A stretch of DNA of 39,747 bases, taken from NCBI GenBank assembly GCA_934292725.1, contig CAKQXY010000036.1, forward strand, positions 1 to 39,747. The letters run 5' to 3'. Positions 24,348 through 32,651 of the stretch are shown one piece after another. Positions within the stretch are counted from its first letter, which is position 1. Every line of letters starts with the position of its first letter. The notes beneath the pieces were generated by a model. The model did no database searches. It was not told the origin of the DNA and was given only the letters and a program-made list of their open reading frames with translations. The position numbers were made by a program, and so were the translations under genes. This DNA is from an uncultured Lachnospiraceae bacterium (lineage in GTDB: Bacteria > Bacillota > Clostridia > Lachnospirales > Lachnospiraceae).

Positions 24348-25907
24348 ATGGAATCCATTTCTATCCGGGTTCTGCTTGCTGATGATGAGGCTGCCATTCG
24401 AAACGGGCTCCAAAATGCCATTCCCTGGGAGCAATATCATGCTAAGGTAGTAGCTGTTGCTTCTAACGGTCAGGAGGCTCTTGATTTAATCAGAAGCTAT
24501 CTCCCGGATCTTGTTATAATTGACATTAAAATGCCTCAAATTGATGGACTTGAGGTAATCCGCCAAACTAAAGCTGCAGGAATCACCTGTCGTTTTTTAA
24601 TTTTAAGCGGATATGACGATTTTTACCTTGCTCAAAAGGCAATACGTTATGGTGCAAACGGCTATTTTTTAAAGCCGTTAAAGATTGAAGAATTTAAGGA
24701 TGAGCTATCTCGTCAATATGCCGAGATTCTCTCAAATCATCATTCTTCTGCTGTGAAAAATTTAGATGAATTGATGGAAAGTTCTAAAATTTTCTTTTTG
24801 AATCAGCTTCTATTAAATGAGATTCGCGATGACAGTGAAATTAAGCGGCGCCGCACAATGCTTTCTCTTACGCTGTTTGATACTCCTTATCGCGTTATTG
24901 TCTGCTCAGCAGTTATATCAAATGACAGACTTTTATCTGCTCTTAAACAAGCAAAATCTCTTTTTATAAGTGCTTTCTCCAACCAGTCTATTGAAGCCTG
25001 GATTCTTCGTGAAAAGCAGCTTGTACTTCTTATTTCTGACGCTCAAAATAAAGAGCTTTGTGCGATCAAAGAACCAATTGCAAGTATACTTTGCCATTTA
25101 AAGCAGCAAACTGGTATTCGTTTTTATGCTGCAATCAGTACACTTGCCGATCGGGCTGCGCAGGCTGCTACCTCTTACACAGACGCCCTTCGCGCATTAT
25201 CTTATCACATATATGAACGTGAAAATGATGTATATGACGATACCATGGTCTGCCGCCAAAAGCCTTCATTTTCTCCTTCGTCGATTGCATATGATCCAAT
25301 GATTGCCTGCATTGAGCGCAATGATCCTGATGAAATAAAAAAATGTTGTGCCCAATTTGTACACTCGCTCTTTTTTACACCGCTGCCTCCGCCTGATTTT
25401 ATCCGTGGCATGTGTATTCACGTACTGACAAATATCCGTGTACGTTTTCTTGCAAAACACACAGAACTTTCACCAGAAGAGCCTATACGCCCAGATGATG
25501 TGCTGTTATGTCACACAATCACAGAACTAATTGAATGGCTGACAGCTGGTTTTCTGTCGCTTTCAGAAAGCTATAAACGGCAAAAGAAATCCTCAGATCC
25601 TATTATTGAAACTGCTAAAGAATATATAAAAAACCATATCAGCAGTAATTTAAAAGCAAAGGATGTAGCTGCCACTGTCAACTTAAGTGAATCTTATTTT
25701 ACGATTTACTTTAAAACAAAAACTGGACAAAATTTCCGTGATTACGTACTGAATGCCCGAACAGATCTTGCCAAAAAGCTTCTTTTAGAGCAGCGGCTTA
25801 GTATCAGCGAAATTGCCTATGCGACCGGCTATCAAGACTACCGCTCTTTCTCAAGAGCTTTTAAAAATGTCACTGGAATTTCTCCTTCTGACTATCAAAA
25901 CCGATAG
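24348..25907 (+). CDS. YesN-type response regulator with AraC DNA-binding domain
   Basis: A 519-residue response regulator. An N-terminal receiver domain shows the acidic pair in LLADDEAA (D12, D13), phospho-acceptor D59 in VIIDIKMP, and the conserved lysine in YFLKPLK. A long middle linker of about 300 residues leads to a C-terminal AraC-type double helix-turn-helix (about 420-519, ending SISEIAYATGYQDYRSFSRAFKNVTGISPSDYQNR). The ATG at 24348 has AAGGAGG 6-7 bases upstream; a longer frame to 24255 has no ribosome site. It should activate the divergent importer operon in response to the kinase encoded downstream. This arrangement is the common Firmicutes YesMN-type sugar-sensing layout. Confidence 0.93.
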   Translation: MESISIRVLLADDEAAIRNGLQNAIPWEQYHAKVVAVASNGQEALDLIRSYLPDLVIIDIKMPQIDGLEVIRQTKAAGITCRFLILSGYDDFYLAQKAIRYGANGYFLKPLKIEEFKDELSRQYAEILSNHHSSAVKNLDELMESSKIFFLNQLLLNEIRDDSEIKRRRTMLSLTLFDTPYRVIVCSAVISNDRLLSALKQAKSLFISAFSNQSIEAWILREKQLVLLISDAQNKELCAIKEPIASILCHLKQQTGIRFYAAISTLADRAAQAATSYTDALRALSYHIYERENDVYDDTMVCRQKPSFSPSSIAYDPMIACIERNDPDEIKKCCAQFVHSLFFTPLPPPDFIRGMCIHVLTNIRVRFLAKHTELSPEEPIRPDDVLLCHTITELIEWLTAGFLSLSESYKRQKKSSDPIIETAKEYIKNHISSNLKAKDVAATVNLSESYFTIYFKTKTGQNFRDYVLNARTDLAKKLLLEQRLSISEIAYATGYQDYRSFSRAFKNVTGISPSDYQNR

Positions 25908-25933
25908 TACAGACCACACTACAATACTTTTAT

Positions 25934-27760
25934 ATGACGATGAAACAATTAAAAAAATTTATTGATCATTTTCGGCCCTCACGCCATATCATGATAAAAA
26001 GTTGGTTTGCCACTACATTTATTGTTGTGGCAAGCCTGCTTTTCATCAGCCTTGGGGCACAGGTCTTTTTACGAAATTACTTTTTATCACACGCACTGAC
26101 ACGTGCTGAAAATAACACAGCCAGCACGGCGCAGGCATTTGAAGATGCACTTTCTTCTATCACAACGAGATTTGTTGATATTTGCGGAACAACTGAATTT
26201 AAGAACAAGTTTTCACGAATACGCCGCTGCAAAAATGAAGATTACACTAAACTTAACAGTGATCTTCAGGATACACTTCACGATCTGTATGTATCATATT
26301 CATTTATTCGTTCTGCCTTAATTACAAGCAAAACAGGAATGGTTTATCACCGCTTTAGTGAAAAGCTTTTTACAACTACTGACTATACACTTGGAAATCA
26401 AGCTGAATCCATATGCGGTATAACTATACTTCCTGCGCAGATGAGCCCATTTTTAGATCAGCAGACTGTAATTCCTATTGCCATTCCTCTCACTTATATG
26501 GAAAATACGACCATTGTGATTGTAGCAGACAGCGTTGAATCATCTGATGCCATTTTATTTCTCTTACTTGATGCAGGAATGGTTCGCGATTTTCTTCACA
26601 CCTATAGTAATCGAAGCTTAGAAGGATCTTACTATCTGCTTGACTCTGGTAATCTTATCGCAGATGCCTCAAGAACTAATACAAAATTGCCTGACAGTGA
26701 TGTATTTCGTCCTCTGCCAAATCGCAAGGATGCCCTTACAATTGAGCAAAAAGATGCTTATCTGATTTTAAACCGAATTGGAAACAGATCGCTGTGTCTG
26801 GCCAATTTAATTTCAATGGATCAGCTGCTGTCATCACTTCACACTATTCAGTCTTATCTGTATCTTGCTATTTTAGTTGTACTTTTGACAATCACTGTTG
26901 GTACACTGATTGCCTCCAATCTGATTACCAGATCACTCTCAAAATTGATCAGTGCTGTGTCTGCTATTGAAAATCAGACTTATGATTCAAGTCAGATTTT
27001 AACCCAGTCAGATGAACTTGGTCAGCTAAGTAAATCGCTTGATTCCATGTATCAGACAATTCAGCAGCAAATCGAACAGATTAAACAGGAGCGTCGAGCC
27101 AAATACAATGCTGAGATACGACTTTTTTCAGAGCAGATCAATCCACATTTTCTATATAACACGCTTGAATATATCAATATGGAAGTCTACAGTAATCACA
27201 ATAAAAATGCCTCCATGATGATTCAAAATTTAGCTGACTTTATGCGAATTGGTCTTAATTTTGGAGGCGAGCTGATTTCAATCTCAAAGGAACTTGCACA
27301 CGTTCAGGCCTATGTCAATATCATGAATTACCGTTTTAGCCATAAGATATGCTTTACAAGCGACATTCCAAAGGAACTGCTTTCTTATGAAATATTAAAA
27401 ATCATTCTTCAGCCGCTTGTTGAAAACTCTATTCGTCATGGTTTTGGACTTGACAACAGTTCTAGCTATCTCGATGTGCCATCCATAAAAATTGAAGTTT
27501 ACCGTGATGATCCATGGTTATATCTTCGTGTGATTGACAATGGCGCAGGAATTGATATTGAAAGAGCGACACAAATTTTACACACAGGTACAGACGGACA
27601 AAAGCATGTTGGTCTTAATAATGTCTATCAAAGACTCGTATTTTTCTACGGAGAAACGGCCAAAATCACCTTTTCTTCTATTCCATATTATGAAAATATT
27701 GTACAGATCAGGATCCCCTTTATTTATCCGATTCCTGATTTTGAGGAGGAACATCATTGA
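25934..27760 (+). CDS. YesM/LytS-type sensor histidine kinase
   Basis: A 608-residue membrane sensor kinase. Transmembrane segment 1 is at about 22-42, followed by an extracellular sensing region of about 260 residues, transmembrane segment 2 at about 308-328 and a HAMP segment. The His_kinase domain has the phospho-accepting H405 in INPHFLYNT, and the ATPase has N-box ILQPLVENSIRHG and G-box VIDNGAGID. The ATG at 25934, 26 bases after the regulator, has no clear ribosome site, so translation may depend on the upstream gene. The last codons overlap the TTG start of the next gene. It probably senses a sugar or the loaded binding protein outside the cell. Confidence 0.92.
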   Translation: MTMKQLKKFIDHFRPSRHIMIKSWFATTFIVVASLLFISLGAQVFLRNYFLSHALTRAENNTASTAQAFEDALSSITTRFVDICGTTEFKNKFSRIRRCKNEDYTKLNSDLQDTLHDLYVSYSFIRSALITSKTGMVYHRFSEKLFTTTDYTLGNQAESICGITILPAQMSPFLDQQTVIPIAIPLTYMENTTIVIVADSVESSDAILFLLLDAGMVRDFLHTYSNRSLEGSYYLLDSGNLIADASRTNTKLPDSDVFRPLPNRKDALTIEQKDAYLILNRIGNRSLCLANLISMDQLLSSLHTIQSYLYLAILVVLLTITVGTLIASNLITRSLSKLISAVSAIENQTYDSSQILTQSDELGQLSKSLDSMYQTIQQQIEQIKQERRAKYNAEIRLFSEQINPHFLYNTLEYINMEVYSNHNKNASMMIQNLADFMRIGLNFGGELISISKELAHVQAYVNIMNYRFSHKICFTSDIPKELLSYEILKIILQPLVENSIRHGFGLDNSSSYLDVPSIKIEVYRDDPWLYLRVIDNGAGIDIERATQILHTGTDGQKHVGLNNVYQRLVFFYGETAKITFSSIPYYENIVQIRIPFIYPIPDFEEEHH

Positions 27761-28458
27761 AACAAAATAATACAAATAAAACCTTTAAAACTGAGCTTGA
27801 AAAATTAAAACAGATGAGCATTGAAGATCGTATATGGTATATCTGGGAATATTATAAGCTCCAGATTTTTGCATTTTTTCTAGTCATATTTCTTTTATAT
27901 GAAGCAGGCGCATGCATCTACCGTAACCTTCAGGATACCATGCTTTACTGCGTAACAGTAAATGAAACAAGTCTTCTCTCCTCTGATTTTTCTGTTGTTC
28001 AAAAGGAATTTGAAGAAAAAAATGGCTTTGACAAAACTTGGAAGCAAAACACTATTTTTGACTGTTCTTTATCTGTTGATGACAGCAACAAAGAAGTTTA
28101 TGACCAGTATTATAACACCGCATCAAACATTAAGCTGACCTCGCTTCTTGCAACTGATACGGTAGACGTTTTAATCACAGTTCCTCAAATGTTTTCCTAC
28201 TACACGGCACAAAATGCCTGCCTTGATCTTTCTTCTTTTCTTTCTGAGGATTTATATGAAAAACTTGAAAAGGAAAATCGTCTTTTAACAGCTGTTGACG
28301 GCAATGGTAATAAAATCTGCACTGGAATTTCGCTAGATGACAGTTACGTTTCGTCTAAACTTCCACTCTCAGACGGATCCTCTCTTTCTGTCTGCACCGC
28401 CAAAAATCATCCTGACGTTATTCAAGATTTTATAAAATATTGCCTTTGGGGAAATTAA
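27757..28458 (+). CDS. membrane-anchored protein of unknown function, third gene of the sensor operon
   Basis: A 233-residue protein I cannot name. The N-terminal 35 residues are charged and cytoplasmic (LEKLKQMSIEDRIWYIWEYYKLQ), followed by one membrane segment (about 38-60) and an external domain of about 170 residues. That domain has a faint resemblance to substrate-binding folds (ATDTVDVLITVPQMFSYYTAQNACLDLSSFL). The start is TTG at 27757, inside the kinase stop (TTGA), with GAGGAGG before it, so it is coupled to the kinase and may help it sense. The stop codon lies within the first copy of the structured repeat. Small proteins of this general layout are common in Clostridia and uncharacterised. 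Confidence 0.72.
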   Translation: MKQNNTNKTFKTELEKLKQMSIEDRIWYIWEYYKLQIFAFFLVIFLLYEAGACIYRNLQDTMLYCVTVNETSLLSSDFSVVQKEFEEKNGFDKTWKQNTIFDCSLSVDDSNKEVYDQYYNTASNIKLTSLLATDTVDVLITVPQMFSYYTAQNACLDLSSFLSEDLYEKLEKENRLLTAVDGNGNKICTGISLDDSYVSSKLPLSDGSSLSVCTAKNHPDVIQDFIKYCLWGN

Positions 28459-28670
28459 TTATGATGTTGGGGTCTAAAAGTATTTTGCCCCCAACCGATA
28501 CCCACGAATTGCTCCGTTGCTATGCAACTTTCGCAATTCTAAAAACATTCGGATTCGCTGATTTTCTTTGAAAATCGCTGCATCCTCATGTTTTTGCGGG
28601 TCCCAAGCTCAAAAGCCTTATCGTGCAAGCACGAACGGCTTTTGGAGCTTTTGACCCTAGCATCATAATT
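28457..28670 (+). repeat. 214-base multi-hairpin repeat with inverted ends
   Basis: AATTATGATG at 28457-28466 is mirrored by CATCATAATT at 28661-28670, with GGGTC/GACCC just inside. Internally there are four stems: TTGGGG/CCCCAA (about 28467-28494); GAATTGC/GCAATTC (28506-28539) enclosing GTTGC/GCAAC; GATTTTC/GAAAATC (about 28559-28575); and AGCTC-AAAAGCC paired with GGCTTTT-GAGCT enclosing TCGTGC/GCACGA (about 28606-28649). It shares CGCAATTCTAAAAACATTCG (28532-28551) with the second copy at 29382-29511. It fills most of the 328-base gap before the cupin gene. Confidence 0.7.
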
Positions 28671-28703
28671 ATAAAATCTGTTGTATTTTCCCTGAAAAGT
28701 GTC

Positions 28704-28732
28704 CTGTCATTTGTCAATTTTTATGGTATACT
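28704..28732 (+). promoter_or_regulatory. promoter of the cupin gene
   Basis: CTGTCA (28704-28709), a 17-base spacer and TATACT (28727-28732) with TGG before it give an extended -10 promoter, 54 bases before the cupin ATG and just downstream of the structured repeat. Confidence 0.6.
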
Positions 28733-28786
28733 TAACATAAAGGATTTTTATCCAGATTAAAATTTACAATTTACGGAGGTTTCATT

Positions 28787-29113
28787 ATGTTTGTACACAA
28801 CAATACGGTAACTGCTACACCATGTGAGCCAGGTGTTTCCCGCAAGGTAATGGCTTATAGCGATCAGGTTATGATGTGTGAGATCACATTTGAAAAGGGA
28901 GCTAAGGGTAATTTCCACACTCATCCACACGTTCAGACTACTTACATCGTAAAGGGAAGTTTCGCCTTCACAATTGATGGAGAAACTCAGGTAGTAAACG
29001 CAGGTGACAGCATTTTAATGCCATCCAATAGTCTTCACGGATGTGAATGTCTTGAGGCTGGTGTTCTGTGCGATGTTTTTACACCAATGCGTGAGGATTT
29101 CATCAAGAAATAA
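28787..29113 (+). CDS. KdgF-like cupin (unsaturated uronate processing)
   Basis: A 108-residue single-domain cupin. Metal ligands are seen as H44, H46 and Q50 in FHTHPHVQTTY and H84 in NSLHG. The C-terminal DVFTPMREDF carries D96, F98 and R102 with the same spacing as the catalytic D/F/R residues I recall for KdgF, which converts 4,5-unsaturated uronates to linear ketonised forms. The length and the ending REDF also fit. The ATG at 28787 follows GGAGG. It has its own promoter and precedes the NifU-like gene by 34 bases. It fits a uronate pathway with UxuAB, though a plain sugar-binding cupin is possible. Confidence 0.78.
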   Translation: MFVHNNTVTATPCEPGVSRKVMAYSDQVMMCEITFEKGAKGNFHTHPHVQTTYIVKGSFAFTIDGETQVVNAGDSILMPSNSLHGCECLEAGVLCDVFTPMREDFIKK

Positions 29114-29147
29114 GGATCAATTTTTAATAAAGAGAAAGGATAACGCC

Positions 29148-29384
29148 ATGAAAGAATATATTGAAAATGTTCTGGCTCCAAAGCTCCAGGGTGATGGCGG
29201 CTGGGTCGAGTTTGTCTCCTATGAAAATAAAAAACTGACTCTGATCTTCCGCGGCGAGTGTTCTAAATGTCTGATTTTAAACCGCTGCGTAGACTGGATT
29301 GCCCAGCAAATCAAAGAAGCAAAGGGTGAAACTGTTGAGATCACTGCTGTCCGCAAGAAGCCATTCTTCTGGGACAACGTGTGA
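29148..29384 (+). CDS. small NifU-like domain protein
   Basis: A 78-residue protein resembling the C-terminal NifU domain, which carries or passes on iron-sulfur clusters. Family features are LAPKLQGDGGWVEF (normally LRPxLxxDGGDVEL) and the cluster-binding pair in GECSKC (C42 and C45). The final residues of a full NifU domain are shortened. The ATG at 29148 follows AGAAAGGA by 7 bases; the same frame extends upstream into the cupin gene without a ribosome site. Its TGA stop is at the edge of the second structured repeat. It lies between the cupin and the mannosidase. Why a cluster protein is here is not clear. Confidence 0.75.
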   Translation: MKEYIENVLAPKLQGDGGWVEFVSYENKKLTLIFRGECSKCLILNRCVDWIAQQIKEAKGETVEITAVRKKPFFWDNV

Positions 29385-29511
29385 TGCCAGAGTCTCAAAG
29401 TCGCAAGCTGATCATGTTTGCATGAGGAAGTTTGTAACCTTGAGACCCGAATGTTTTTAGAATTGCGAGAGATGCGAAGTATCAAAGCATTCGTAGGCAT
29501 CATAATTAATT
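29382..29511 (-). repeat. shorter related structured repeat, opposite orientation
   Basis: On the minus strand it starts with AATTAATTATGATG (29511-29498), identical to 28453-28466, and contains CGCAATTCTAAAAACATTCG (within 29467-29447), identical to the first copy. Closing stem TGATGCC (29382-29388) pairs with GGCATCA (29496-29502). Inner stems are TCTCAA/TTGAGA and CGAATG/CATTCG. It lacks the last two stems of the longer copy. Confidence 0.65.
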
Positions 29512-29533
29512 ACATATATGAAAGGATTTTACT

Positions 29534-32521
29534 ATGGCTCATGTTAAAGTTGTCCGCCGCAGTATGAGACCGGAGGAATGGACTGACCTTCGTTTTGTAT
29601 GGCTGCAGCGCGGCATTTATGAAGAGAAATTTGAAATTACAGATCTTGAGATTCGCGATGCCAGACAGATTTCAGAAGATCAATACGAATATTATTCTGA
29701 TGAATATCGTCCGTTAAAGAAAGACGATATGTATTTCACCCCAGATGGAACTGCCTTTATCCGCGGCCATGTGCAGATTCCAGCACATATGAAGGGAAAA
29801 AACATCTACTTTACACTTCATACAGCAGCTGAGATGATCGTTAAAATTAATGGAAAGTATGTTGGCGGCGTTGACCCGAACCGTGAACGCATCCTGCTTA
29901 ATCCATATATTGATTCTGACGATCTTACAATTGAAATTGAGGCATATAACCGCTCTAAGCCGGACGATGAGAGAAACCCTGCCTCTCTTGCACATCGTGG
30001 CTGCCGCCAGATCTTCGAGGGAGCTTATCTTTCAACTATCCGTGATAATGTACAGTCTCTTGTTTATGACTATATCTTATTTATGGATATCGCTCACAGC
30101 GAGTATTTTAATGAAGACTACCGCAAATTTTTGTTCCGTGAACTGAGCAAGGCGCTTGACTTCATTGATTTTGACACCTATGAAGGCGTTGATCAGGCTG
30201 CTGAGTATGTAGAAAAGAATATCTACTCTAACACAGACTTCAAGGGCAGTGGTGATGTTGCTTTAGTTGGTCATTCTCATCTTGATATCGCTTATTATTG
30301 GCGCCGTATCCATGCTGTACATAAAAATGCAAGAACTATTCTTATTCAGCTTCGTCTTATGGATCAGTACCCTGAGTTTAAATATACTCACACACAGGCA
30401 TACACCTACGAGACACTTGAAAAGTATTATCCAGAACTATTTGCTGAATTAAAGGAAAAGATTGCAGCTGGTCAGTTTGAACCTGTTGGCGCTATGTATG
30501 TCGAGCCTGACTGTAATGTTCCGTCTGCTGAGAGCTTAATCCGTCAGTGTCTGTATGGACAGATGTACTTTAGAAAAGCATTTGGACGCACCATAGACAA
30601 TGCATGGCTTCCGGACGTTTTTGGAAACAGCTGGATTCTTCCTCAGATCTTAAAAAAGAGTGGTGTTGATTACTTTGTTTCTAACAAGATGTCCACCTGG
30701 AACGATACAAACCGTTTCCCACACAACAACTTTATCTGGAAGGGTATCGACGGAAGCAGCGTATATGCCTGCGTTCCTCCAACACACTTTATTACCTGGA
30801 ACATGCCAAGCCAGATTCAGGAAAACTGGGAAGCTTATCAGGATAAGGAAACTGGCGGTCAGACACTTAACATGTATGGCTACGGTGATGGCGGTTCTGG
30901 ATGTACCGAGGAAATGCTTGAAATGATTCGCCGTTTTGACAAGGTTTCTGTTATGCCAAAAATCGAAGTAACTGGCGGTGACGCATTCCTTCATAAGAAT
31001 TTAAAGGATAACACTAACTTAGCTACTTGGGATGGCGAGCTGTATCTTGAGATGCATCGTGGTACCTTCACCACAAAGTCTAATTTAAAGAAGGCAAACC
31101 GTACTCTTGAATTTAAGCTTCGTGAGGCAGAGCTTCGCGCTGCTCTCGCATCTTTAACTGGCGCTTCTTATCCATCTGAGGAACTGACAGAGTGCTACAA
31201 GAAGTTTTTATTAAATCAGTTCCACGATATCCTGCCAGGCTCTCATATTCATCCAGTATATGAGGATGCAATGAATGATTATCGTAACGTTTCCGAGCGT
31301 CTTGACGCAATGCTTGCTTCAACTGCCGGCAATGAATATTTCAACTCATTAAACTTTACTCGTTCTGCAATCACCTTCATTGAGGATGAAAACGGAAACG
31401 TTACTCGTCACGGTGTAAAGGGATTCTGGAGTATTCCGGCACTTGCTGGTCTTAGCACTGGCACCGTCGCAGCTCTTCCATCCAAAGAAGAATGGCTTAG
31501 CTCCAAGTTCTGTGATGTATGTAACTGCCTCGTTGTTGAGACACCTTACTACCGTGCAAAGCTTTCCAGTGATGGAAGCTTCGTAAGTCTGTACGACAAA
31601 GAGCTTGACCGCGAGTGGATTAAGGAAGGCTGTGGCTTTAACAAGCTTCATCTGTATGCCGATAACCCAGGTATGTATGATGCGTGGGATATCCTGCCAA
31701 ATTATAAAGATGTTCAGGTTGCTTTAAACGTAGACAAGCCACTTGCTCTTGTATCTTCTGATGGTTCCTCTGCTGAATTTGCTGTTACTTTCACAACAGA
31801 AAAGAGTACCTGGAAGATGATTCTTCGCTTCTTTGCTGATTCTCGTGCAATTGAAGTTGAAAACGTCGTAGACTGGGATGAGAAGCATAAGCTCGTTAAA
31901 GTAAACTTTGGACCAGACGTTCTGACAAGAGAGCTCGTTTGTGATACAAGTGCCGGCTTTGTAAAACGTGATCTTACAAAGAACACCTCCTGGCAGCAGG
32001 CTCGCTTTGAGGTTTGCCATCATAAGTGGTGTGATATGTCTGAAAGCGGAAGCGGTATTGCAATCATTAACGAGGGCAAATATGGCGTTGGTCTTGAAAA
32101 AGATGAGATCTCCTTAAGTCTTCTTCGTGCAACTATCCGCCCTGATATCACATCTGATATCGGTCATCATGACTTCTGCTACACAATCCTTCCGCACAGC
32201 GGTGACGCTGTAGAGGCACAGGTAAATAAGACTGCTATGGAATATAATGTTCCTCTTTGCAAGTCAAATGTCACTGTTCCTGCTGCTCTTCGTGACACCT
32301 TAAACAACTGTGGACTTTATCTGCAGGCAATGAAGCGTTCTGAGGACGGACAGTATCTGATTCTTCGTCTGTCAGAACAGGATGGACGCCGTGGAAAGAT
32401 TGCTTTCCCATTTGAGGTACAGACTATGAATCTCATCGAGGATATCGAAGGCAGTACCAAGGTTATCTCCTATCATCCATTTGAGCTTATTACTGTTGCA
32501 GTAAAGCCAGAGGATCTGTAA
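29534..32521 (+). CDS. GH38 alpha-mannosidase
   Basis: A 995-residue retaining alpha-mannosidase of glycoside hydrolase family 38. Zinc ligands are H249 and D251 in VGHSHLDIAYYW, and the nucleophile is D361 in WLPDVFGNS, with LNQFHDILPGSHIHPVYEDA supplying a further zinc histidine. A beta-rich N-terminal domain comes first, and the C-terminal half is the family's beta-sandwich region. There is no signal peptide, so it works in the cytoplasm on imported mannosides. The ATG at 29534 follows AAAGGA. It lies downstream of the cupin and NifU genes past the second repeat, and ends in a good terminator. Confidence 0.95.
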   Translation: MAHVKVVRRSMRPEEWTDLRFVWLQRGIYEEKFEITDLEIRDARQISEDQYEYYSDEYRPLKKDDMYFTPDGTAFIRGHVQIPAHMKGKNIYFTLHTAAEMIVKINGKYVGGVDPNRERILLNPYIDSDDLTIEIEAYNRSKPDDERNPASLAHRGCRQIFEGAYLSTIRDNVQSLVYDYILFMDIAHSEYFNEDYRKFLFRELSKALDFIDFDTYEGVDQAAEYVEKNIYSNTDFKGSGDVALVGHSHLDIAYYWRRIHAVHKNARTILIQLRLMDQYPEFKYTHTQAYTYETLEKYYPELFAELKEKIAAGQFEPVGAMYVEPDCNVPSAESLIRQCLYGQMYFRKAFGRTIDNAWLPDVFGNSWILPQILKKSGVDYFVSNKMSTWNDTNRFPHNNFIWKGIDGSSVYACVPPTHFITWNMPSQIQENWEAYQDKETGGQTLNMYGYGDGGSGCTEEMLEMIRRFDKVSVMPKIEVTGGDAFLHKNLKDNTNLATWDGELYLEMHRGTFTTKSNLKKANRTLEFKLREAELRAALASLTGASYPSEELTECYKKFLLNQFHDILPGSHIHPVYEDAMNDYRNVSERLDAMLASTAGNEYFNSLNFTRSAITFIEDENGNVTRHGVKGFWSIPALAGLSTGTVAALPSKEEWLSSKFCDVCNCLVVETPYYRAKLSSDGSFVSLYDKELDREWIKEGCGFNKLHLYADNPGMYDAWDILPNYKDVQVALNVDKPLALVSSDGSSAEFAVTFTTEKSTWKMILRFFADSRAIEVENVVDWDEKHKLVKVNFGPDVLTRELVCDTSAGFVKRDLTKNTSWQQARFEVCHHKWCDMSESGSGIAIINEGKYGVGLEKDEISLSLLRATIRPDITSDIGHHDFCYTILPHSGDAVEAQVNKTAMEYNVPLCKSNVTVPAALRDTLNNCGLYLQAMKRSEDGQYLILRLSEQDGRRGKIAFPFEVQTMNLIEDIEGSTKVISYHPFELITVAVKPEDL

Positions 32522-32540
32522 ATATTTGGATTAAGAAAAA

Positions 32541-32575
32541 GAGGCTGTGCATAAAAATGCGCAGTCTCTTTTTTT
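32541..32575 (+). terminator. terminator of the mannosidase gene
   Basis: GAGGCTGTGCAT (32541-32552) and ATGCGCAGTCTC (32557-32568) form a 12-bp stem with two G-U pairs and a 4-base loop, followed by seven T. Confidence 0.9.
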
Positions 32576-32651
32576 ATAGACAAACAGTTTCATCCATGGT
32601 ACAATAATTATAAGAAAATAGTGCCTTTAGCGGCACGGAAAAGAGGTTTCT

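Noticed and set aside
28457..28670. CRISPR array or T-box leader
   Set aside because: There are no regularly spaced identical direct repeats and no T-box sequence; the structure is a set of inverted repeats closed by its ends.
29219..29503. Minus-strand frame of 94 codons across the NifU-like gene and the second repeat
   Set aside because: It depends on repeat sequence, has no ribosome site, and overlaps a gene with clear family motifs.
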